Below, piece after piece: positions 58,134 to 64,000 of a stretch of 64,000 nt of DNA. The stretch is taken from NCBI GenBank assembly GCA_963797485.1, contig CAWCPF010000002.1, positions 310,001-374,000 on the forward strand. The letters run 5' to 3'. A program made the position numbers and the translations under genes. How positions within the stretch are numbered: position 1 is the stretch's first letter; every line of letters begins with the position of its first letter. The notes beneath the pieces were generated by a model. It saw only the letters and a list, made by a program, of their open reading frames with translations, had not been told where the DNA came from and did not search any database. This DNA comes from CAWAND01 sp963797485 (GTDB taxonomy: Bacteria > Chloroflexota > Anaerolineae > Anaerolineales > E44-bin32).

Positions 58134-59360
58134 TGTGGACTCCTCCTACGGTAGTCTAAGAGTGTCCACCTTACCGGGTCAACTCCATCCTTCGCCGCAG
58201 TCGAAGGGGGGCTCCCCACCACATACCGCCCGCCCTTCGACTTCACCGCACAACCAGACCTATCCATCGGAGGTGAAGCGCGGGTTCCGCTCAGGGCGGC
58301 GCATACTCTTGGCGAAGCCTGGCTCTTGCCTCCCAGAGCGGAGGCGGAACGGAACAGGTTTGGCGATGGGCCGTGCCTCCGCCGCAGTCGAAGGGAGGCT
58401 CCTCACCACATACCGCCCGCCCTTCGACTTCCCCGCACAACCGTCATTCGCCCTGGGGGTTGAAGCGGCGCGGCCGCGCCCTTCGACTGCTCGCTCGAGG
58501 GAGGCGGCGGAACCATCTTGCCCCCCGCCTGCCCTTCGACTTCACCGGCCAACCCGTCTACGCCAGGGGGGTTGAAGCGCGGCTTCCGCTCAGGGCGGCG
58601 CATACTCTTGGCGAAGCCTGGCTCTTGCCTCCCAGAGCGGAGGCGGAACGGAACAGGTTTGGCGATGGGCCGTGCCTCCGCCGCAGTCGAAGGGAGGCTC
58701 CTCACCACATACCGCCTGCCCTTCGACTTCCCCGCACAACCCGTCCACGCCATCGGAGTTGAAGCGCGGGTTCCGCTCAGGGCGGCGCATACTCTTGGCG
58801 AAGCCTGGCTCTTGCCTCCCAGAGCGGAGGCGGAACGGAACAGGTTTGGCGATGGGCCGTGCCTCCGCCGCAGTCGAAGGGAGGCTCCTCACCACATACC
58901 GCCCGCCCTTCGACTTCCCCGCACAACCGTCATACGCCCGGGGGTTGAAGCGCGGCTTCCGCTCAGGGCGGCGGAACCATCTTGCCTCCCGCCTGCCCTT
59001 CGACTTCCCCGCACAACCCGTCCACGCCAGCGGGGTTGAAGCGCGGGTTCCGCTCAGGGCGGCGCATACTCTTGGCGAAGCCTAGCTCTTGCCTCCCAGA
59101 GCGGAGGCGGAACGGAACAGGTTTGGCGATGGGCCGTGCCTCCGCCGCAGTCGAAGGGAGGCTCCTCACCACATACCGCCCGCCCTTCGACTTCCCCGCA
59201 CAACCGTCATTCGCCCTGGGGGTTGAAGCGCGGCTTCCGCTCAGGGCGGCGGAACCATCTTGCCTCCCGCCTGCCCTTCGACTTCCCCGCACAACCCGTC
59301 CACGCCAGGGGGGTTGAAGCGCGGCTTCCGCTCAGGGCGGCGGAACCCTCTTGCCTCCCT

Positions 59361-59428
59361 GAGCCCTTCGGCTTCGCTCAGGACAAGCTCCGGCGCTTTT
59401 CGATGAATTCGTGGGAAATCATCTTCCT
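59361..59428 (+). repeat. 68-bp direct repeat, copy 2
   Basis: Same sequence as 56866-56933 with one C/T difference; here it runs uninterrupted into CCGCCGCAGTCGAAGG, showing the pre-insertion structure of the IS target. Confidence 0.9.
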
Positions 59429-59479
59429 CCGCCGCAGTCGAAGGAGGGGAGTAATGCGAATCAGGCCAACTGCGGGGAC

Positions 59480-60535
59480 TTAGGCGTCAACGGGCGCATG
59501 CGAGGTGGCCACGATTTCGGCCATGATCGAAAGGGCGATTTCCTCGGGGGTCTCGGCCCCAATGCTCAAACCGACCGGCCCGTGCAGCCGCCCAAGCTGA
59601 GCCTCGGTGACGCCAGCCTCGATCAGGCGCTCCCGGCGCTTGGCCTGGGTCTTCTGGCTTCCCAAGGCGCCCACATAGCCTGCCCGGCTTGCAAGGGCCA
59701 GCACGAGCGCCCGATCATCGATCTTCGGGTCGTGGGTCAGCACGGCTATGGCCGTGCTCGGGGTCAGCGTCAGCTGCGCGAAGGCCTCTTCCGGCCACAG
59801 GGTCAGCAGTAGGTCGGCGTCGGGGAACCGCTCGCGGCTGCCGAAACTCCTCCGCGGATCGATGACCGCTGTCCGGTAGCCCATATGGCGCGCCAGCCCG
59901 TCCAGCGCCACGGCGATATGCACCCCGCCGACGATCACCAGCCATGGCGGCGCCGGATTGAGATCGACGAACACGTCAAGCGGGAGGTCCGATCCCCCCG
60001 GGTCGGGGATCTGGGTTCGGAAGGAGCGGTTGGCGTCCAGTCCCCTGCGAGCCAGGTCGAGCAGCGGCTGAGCCATCGGGCCATCGGCAGGCGCCACCTG
60101 TCCGGGGGGCTCATCCGCCAGACTGGCTTTCAGGCCCACGGCGGTTTCGGGGCCACCGATGACGGTGGCGCTGCTCGACGGTTGATCGGCCCGGATGGCG
60201 CCCGCCGCCAGCTCGTAGTGCCGAGCGTCCAACGGCTCGACGAACACCTCGATCGTCCCCCCGCACGCCAGCCCGACGCCCCAGGCGGTCTCATCGGCTA
60301 CGCCGAAATGGAGCAGCGCGCCCCGGCCGGTCTTGAGGGCCAGAAGCGCTTCCTCGGCCACCGCGCCCTCAACACACCCTCCGCTGACCGACCCGGCGAT
60401 CGGGCCGGCCGCCGAGATGGCCATCTTGGCGCCAACCTTGCGCGGGGCTGAGCCCCACGTTTGAACCACGGTCGCCAGGGCGACGGCCTCGCCCGTCCGG
60501 CGCATGGCCTCCATTTGGTTGAAGATATCACGCAT
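59480..60535 (-). CDS. xdhC: XdhC/CoxF family Moco sulfuration/insertion protein
   Basis: 351 residues from the ATG of MRDIFNQMEAMRRTGEA. N-terminal XdhC/CoxI domain (LATVVQTWGSAPRKVGAKMA; GSVSGGCVEGAVAEEA) and a C-terminal Rossmann domain (WLVIVGGVHIAVALDGLARH, VLTHDPKIDDRAL, YVGALGSQKTQAKRRERL). Binds Moco and helps its sulfuration and insertion into xanthine-dehydrogenase-type enzymes. Last gene of the accessory operon, overlapping the CoxE gene by 8 nt. Confidence 0.92.
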   Translation of the reverse strand: MRDIFNQMEAMRRTGEAVALATVVQTWGSAPRKVGAKMAISAAGPIAGSVSGGCVEGAVAEEALLALKTGRGALLHFGVADETAWGVGLACGGTIEVFVEPLDARHYELAAGAIRADQPSSSATVIGGPETAVGLKASLADEPPGQVAPADGPMAQPLLDLARRGLDANRSFRTQIPDPGGSDLPLDVFVDLNPAPPWLVIVGGVHIAVALDGLARHMGYRTAVIDPRRSFGSRERFPDADLLLTLWPEEAFAQLTLTPSTAIAVLTHDPKIDDRALVLALASRAGYVGALGSQKTQAKRRERLIEAGVTEAQLGRLHGPVGLSIGAETPEEIALSIMAEIVATSHAPVDA

Positions 60536-61748
60536 GAGCGGCCATCCTTCTGCCGGCTCGCAGCCCGATGAATCCGCCGCCGGCCGGCGGCATCGACAGC
60601 TGGCCATGGTCCAGCCATTCAGACAGGGCTTCAAGACTGGCCAGGTTGTGCGCCGGAAGAAACATATCGACGTAAGGCAGGGCAGCCAGCAAGCCGCGCG
60701 TTTCCGGGTGGTAGCCGGGCACGCCCGCCAGGGGGCTGAGCCAGATCACCCGGTGCGCCTGGCGTTTGGTCCGAGCCATTTCCGAGGCCAGAAGACCCGG
60801 ATCGCCGCGGTCCCAGCCGTCACTCACCACCATCACGATCGCACCGCCGGACAAGCTTCGGCGAGCCCAGGTCAAATTGAAGCCGCGCAGCGCCTCCCCG
60901 ATGCGAGTGCCGCCGGACCAGTCCTCGGCCAGCTGGGCGACCCGCTCCAGGGCCTGATCGACGGGGAGGTTTCTCAAAGGGCGGGTGATGCGTGTCAGCC
61001 GCGTGCCGAATACAAAGACTTCCACCGGCGCCGCATGGCCCCTGGTCAGGCCATAGCCGAACTCGAGGAGCGGGCGGGCATAGGCCGCCATGGAACCGCT
61101 CACATCCACCAGAAATACAAGACGCCGGCTCTTCACCGCCCGCCGGCGGGTGGACCACTCGAGCCACTCGCCGCCGTGCCTGAAGCTTTTGCGCAACGTC
61201 CCGCGAGGATCGAACTGTGGACCGCGTCCCGGCGCCAAGCGGTGGGACCGGCGGGTCCACACGGGCTGGGCGAAGCGGCGAATCAGCCTCCGCACCTCGG
61301 CCAGTTCGGACTCGGTCAGCTCGGCAAAGTCTTTGCGCCGCAGCGTTTCCTTGGCGCTGTACCCCACGGCGGCGCGCGCCTGCGTCTCGCCATCGGCAGG
61401 TGAGTCGGCTCCGCCTCCCATGCTCCGCCGGCCACCCTGTCGATCCGGGGCCAGGCCATCGGCACGCGCCGGCTGGGTGTGATCGCCCAGCGGCAGCCTG
61501 AGATCCCGCACCGGTCGGCCGGCCCGCACCCGCCAAAAGGCATCGAAGGCCTGGTCAAAACGTTCCAGATCCTCGCGCCGATGCACAAAGAAGCACCGGG
61601 CGGCGTGGTACACATCCGCCCGCCGGTCAAGAGCTATCCATTCCAGTGCGTTTGTGAAATCAATCACAATCTCGGGGTTGGCAGGCAGCCCGGCCTGGCG
61701 CAGCGCACGGGCAAACACGATCAGGTTGGGGAGCAGAGCCCCGGGCAT
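60528..61748 (-). CDS. coxE: CoxE-type von Willebrand factor A protein
   Basis: 406 residues from the ATG of MPGALLPNLIVFARALRQAG. C-terminal VWA domain with MIDAS motif VDVSGSMAAY, Thr in GTRIGEALRGF and Asp in MVVSDGWDRGDPG. CoxE works with the AAA protein CoxD in maturing the Mo/Cu centre of CO dehydrogenase and similar centres. A CRP-like TGTGA-N6-TCACA string lies inside this gene (about 61655-61670), probably by chance. 1 nt separates it from coxD. Confidence 0.9.
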   Translation of the reverse strand: MPGALLPNLIVFARALRQAGLPANPEIVIDFTNALEWIALDRRADVYHAARCFFVHRREDLERFDQAFDAFWRVRAGRPVRDLRLPLGDHTQPARADGLAPDRQGGRRSMGGGADSPADGETQARAAVGYSAKETLRRKDFAELTESELAEVRRLIRRFAQPVWTRRSHRLAPGRGPQFDPRGTLRKSFRHGGEWLEWSTRRRAVKSRRLVFLVDVSGSMAAYARPLLEFGYGLTRGHAAPVEVFVFGTRLTRITRPLRNLPVDQALERVAQLAEDWSGGTRIGEALRGFNLTWARRSLSGGAIVMVVSDGWDRGDPGLLASEMARTKRQAHRVIWLSPLAGVPGYHPETRGLLAALPYVDMFLPAHNLASLEALSEWLDHGQLSMPPAGGGFIGLRAGRRMAAHA

Positions 61749-61749
61749 G

Positions 61750-62638
61750 TCAATCCTGGACCTGAACGCGGCCGAGTATCGCGGTCGCCACATCGCCCTG
61801 GACCAATGCGATGTCATCCTGATACTTGAGAATCACGCCAAGCGTGCTGTCCACCAAGTCGGGCTCCAATTGCTGCTGATCAAGTTCGATCAGCGCCGTC
61901 AGCCAGTCGAGGGTCTCGGCCACGCCCGGCATCTTGTACAGTTCCATGGCGCGCAGCTCTTGGACAAAGGCGGTCACCTGCCGGGTCAGCCGCTCCGACG
62001 CCTGCGGCACGCGGGCCCGCACAATCTGGAGTTCCTTGTCAAATGATGGGAAGTCGATCCAGTGATACAGACAGCGGCGCTTCAAGGCATCATGGATTTC
62101 ACGCGTGCGGTTGGAGGTCAGGATGACCAGCGGCGGCGTCTCGGCCCGGATGGTCCCGATTTCGGGAACCGTCACCTGAAAGTCTGACAGCACCTCCAGC
62201 AAGTAGGCTTCGAACTCCTCGTCGCTCCGGTCGATCTCATCGATGAGCAGCACGGTGGGCTGGTCGGCGCCGCCTTCGAGGGCCTGGAGCAGGGGCCGGC
62301 GAAGGAGAAACTCCGGCCCGAACAATTCGGCCTCCGATGGGCGTTCGCCGCGGGCCTCGAGCAGGCGGATATGCAGCATTTGGCGGGTGTAGTTCCAATC
62401 GTAGACTGCCTGGTGGATGTCGAGACCCTCGTAGCACTGCAGGCGGATCAGGCGCGCCTGCAGGACGTCGGCCATGGCTTTGGCCACCTCGGTCTTCCCG
62501 ACGCCGGCTTCCCCCTCGAGGAAGATGGGGCGGTGGAGCTTGGCCCCAAGATAAAGCGCCGTGGCCAGACCGCGGTCGGCGATGTAGCTGCGCTGGCGAA
62601 GGTCGTCCTGCAGAGAGTTCGATCGAATCCAGGCTCAT
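61750..62638 (-). CDS. coxD: CoxD-type MoxR AAA+ ATPase (one frameshift)
   Basis: About 295 residues from ATG 62638 across a frame change near 62615. Walker A FLEGEAGVGKTEVAKAMA, Walker B VLLIDEIDRSDEEFEAYLLE, sensor 1 VILTSNRTREIHDALKRRC. The N-terminal part reads LQDDLRQRSYIADRGLATAL in the second frame. Chaperone of molybdenum-hydroxylase maturation together with CoxE. Confidence 0.9.
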
Positions 62639-62680
62639 GCGCGTCACCGAAAATAAGGTCGGTTCACGGGAATCCGAAGG

Positions 62681-63124
62681 CTAGGCCTCGATGCGGCTCT
62701 TGACACAATTGAAGAACTCGGCCGACATCTTCTGGGTCATGCTGCCCATCAACCTCGAAGCCAGGCTGGCGATGGTGCCTTGCACGTTGACGTCCGCCGA
62801 CCAGTCGAGCTGGGTGGCGCCCTCGCCGGTTTCAGAGAGCTTCATCTCGCTCATGGCGTCGACGGTGCTACCCGGGGCGGTGCCGTGGGCTTTCATTCGG
62901 GCGCTTTCCGGCGCGGCCAGCTCCAGCCATTCGACGTCAACGGAGAAACGTACCTTCATCGACCCAAAACCCACCGAGGCGCCGGCGCGGAACTTCCGGT
63001 CGGGCACGAGGATTTCCATCGACTCGACGCCCGGCGCGCACTGGCTGACCGCCTCCGGATTGGTCAAAAAATCGAAAACCTGCTGGCGGGGCGCCTGGAC
63101 TGTGACGCTGCCCTGGACGTGCAT
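62681..63124 (-). CDS. coxG: CoxG family (SRPBCC) protein
   Basis: 147 residues from ATG 63124 (AAAGGA 8 nt upstream); the open frame runs on into the repeat array but that part is not protein-like. Begins HVQGSVTVQAPRQQVFDFLT and contains CAPGVESMEIL. CoxG members bind membranes or quinones and link CO dehydrogenase-type enzymes to the respiratory chain. First gene of the accessory set. Confidence 0.93.
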   Translation of the reverse strand: MHVQGSVTVQAPRQQVFDFLTNPEAVSQCAPGVESMEILVPDRKFRAGASVGFGSMKVRFSVDVEWLELAAPESARMKAHGTAPGSTVDAMSEMKLSETGEGATQLDWSADVNVQGTIASLASRLMGSMTQKMSAEFFNCVKSRIEA

Positions 63125-63179
63125 GCGTGTTTTCCTTTGATGGAGGCGGAGAGGGCTCGAACGCCTTTCATTATAGGCG

Positions 63180-64000
63180 AAAGGCCGCGCCACGGCGCCG
63201 CTCTGGGAGGCGAGGTGGATACGCCGCCCTGAGCGGAAGCCGCGCTCACCCCGAGGGCGAAGGCCCGTTGTGCGGGGAAGTCGAAGGGCGGCCGGCAGGT
63301 GGTCGGGAGCCTCCCTTCGACTGCGGCGGAGGCACCTACCCCTTGCCAAAGACATTTTCCGCCTCCGCTCTGGGAGGCGAGGTGGATAGACCGCCCTTAG
63401 CGGAAGCCGCGCTTCACCCCGAGGGCGAAGGCCCGTTGTGCGGGGAAGTCGAAGGGCGGCCGGCAGGTGGTCGGGAGCCTCCCTTCGACTGCGGCGGAGG
63501 CACCTACCCTTTGCCAAAGACAATTCGTTCCGCCTCCGCTCTGGGAGGCGAGGGACGCCGCCCTGAGCGGACCGCTTCACCCCGAGGCTGCTTGTGCGGG
63601 GAAGTCGAAGGGCGGCGGGCAGGTGGTGGGGAGCCTCCCTCGACTGCGGCGGAGGCACGGCTCGTCGACAAAGCTGTTTCGTTCCGCCTCCGCTCTGGGA
63701 GGCGAGGTGGGTACGCCGCCCTGAGCGGAGGCCGCGCTTCCACCCCGAGGGCGAGTGACGGTTGTGCGGGGATGTCGAAGGGCGGCGGGCAGGTGGTGGG
63801 GAGCCTCCCTTCGACTGCGGCGGAGGCACCTACCCTTTGCCAAAGACAATTCGTTCCGCCTCCGCTCTGGGAGGCGAGGTGGATACGCCGCCCTGAGCGG
63901 AAGCCGCACTTCAACCCCGATGGTAAAGGCTGCTTGTGCGGTGAAGTCGAAGGGCGGCGGGCACGGGGGAGGACCTCAAGAGCCTGCCTTCCTCGGCCGC
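63180..64000. repeat. Composite repeat array, right copy, opposite orientation
   Basis: Five units starting at CTCTGGGAGGCGAG (63201, 63367, 63539, 63693, 63865), that is a period of 154-172 bp. Each holds CCTCCCTTCGACTGCGGCGGAGGC, GAAGTCGAAGGGCGG and GCCGCCCTGAGCGGA; these are the reverse complements of modules in the left array. It runs to the end of the window. No gene is called. Confidence 0.9.

Larger units (their letters stand above)
56933..58187 (-). mobile_element. IS3-family insertion sequence, complete (1255 bp)
   Basis: Imperfect 27-bp terminal inverted repeats, 21 of 27 identical: left TGGAGTTGCCCCGCTTTAG then TGGACAGT, right (reverse complement) TGGAGTTGACCCGGTAAGG then TGGACACT. 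Flanking 3-bp target duplication TCC (56930-56932 and 58188-58190). Two overlapping genes, orfA and orfB. The uninterrupted repeat copy at 59361-59440 shows the empty site. Both genes are open, so the element may be active. Confidence 0.92.
56784..59455. repeat. Composite repeat array, left copy (interrupted by the IS element)
   Basis: Intergenic array of shuffled modules. Module A has GTCGAAGGG and CCCTTCGAC arms about 40 nt apart around a CCACATACCGCC-type loop. Module B is GAAGCGCGGSTTCCGCTCAG. Module C (about 85 nt) starts GCATACTCTTGGCGAAGCCT and contains CCCAGAGCGGAGGCGGAAC; it begins at 58301, 58600, 58787 and 59064. All six frames are open through the units, giving spurious Ser/Pro/Arg-rich ORFs; I call no genes here. 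Confidence 0.9.

Noticed and set aside
58180..59483. Many plus-strand ORFs of 100-190 residues with repeated Ser/Pro/Arg-rich motifs
   Set aside because: They are translations of the repeat modules; the same protein-like strings appear in all frames and on both strands, with no ribosome sites or family similarity.
63125..63829. N-terminal extension of the coxG frame into the repeat array
   Set aside because: The extension is repeat-derived low-complexity sequence; the ATG at 63124 has a good ribosome site and gives the normal CoxG length.
58180..64000. CRISPR array
   Set aside because: The repeats are long, uneven in spacing and modular; there are no short constant repeats with unique spacers and no cas genes.

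Overview
The window is GC-rich bacterial chromosome, densely packed with genes on both strands. The best guess is a Chloroflexota-like (Anaerolineae-type) organism known from a metagenome or long-read assembly. This rests on several things: a T-box leader on leuS, a cdaA/cdaR c-di-AMP module, ECF transport genes, CoxL-type molybdenum hydroxylases, a deoC/rpiB-type microcompartment locus, and arrays of G+C-rich intergenic repeats. No 16S rRNA or ribosomal protein marker is present, so the taxonomy is inference. Some two dozen obvious single-nucleotide frameshifts interrupt otherwise well conserved genes, including polA, der and leuS. Several lie in short homopolymers, so they look like consensus errors rather than gene decay; I annotate such genes across their full span.

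Layout: 1-9983 is a plus-strand housekeeping run (polA, a large TPR protein, cdaA-cdaR, der, lepB). 10010-19355 is the centrepiece: a bacterial microcompartment (BMC) operon with an RpiB/LacAB-type isomerase, DeoC aldolase, a YgiT-type zinc protein, three BMC-P vertex proteins, one BMC-H, one tandem BMC-T, a CoA-acylating aldehyde dehydrogenase, an EutJ-like ATPase, a small putative cargo or scaffold protein, a REC-GAF-ATPase signalling protein, an unknown protein and a hotdog thioesterase. It fits the sugar-phosphate-utilising (SPU) BMC type: pentose or deoxyribose phosphate is isomerised and cleaved by DeoC to glyceraldehyde-3-phosphate plus acetaldehyde, and the aldehyde is oxidised to acyl-CoA inside the shell. 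Encapsulation-peptide-like helices are visible on four of the proteins.

19365-32458 holds a CoA-binding protein, comEC, a trypsin-like protease with a stand-alone copy of its N-terminal domain, an esterase-like protein, an ECF transporter cassette followed by a PfkB kinase, an SPFH protein, a MerR-like regulator, small membrane proteins and dtd. 32477-42711 holds a secreted HExxH metalloprotease, a two-component system, ridA, leuS with its T-box leader, two tRNA-Ala genes, a small lipoprotein and a DUF3048 lipoprotein. 42820-46946 is a mixed run (methyltransferase-like, EEP nuclease/phosphatase, NADP oxidoreductase, HhH-GPD protein).

47127-55276 is a minus-strand catabolic operon that interleaves the three subunits of a molybdenum hydroxylase (CoxM/S/L type) with an amidase, a cyclase-family hydrolase and DUF1116/DUF2877 proteins (AllG/AllH-like). 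55562-56765 is a CaiB-type CoA-transferase. 56784-59455 is a composite repeat array interrupted by a complete IS3-family element. 59480-63124 encodes the molybdenum-hydroxylase maturation set (CoxG, CoxD, CoxE, XdhC/CoxF), and 63180-64000 is a second repeat array in the opposite orientation.
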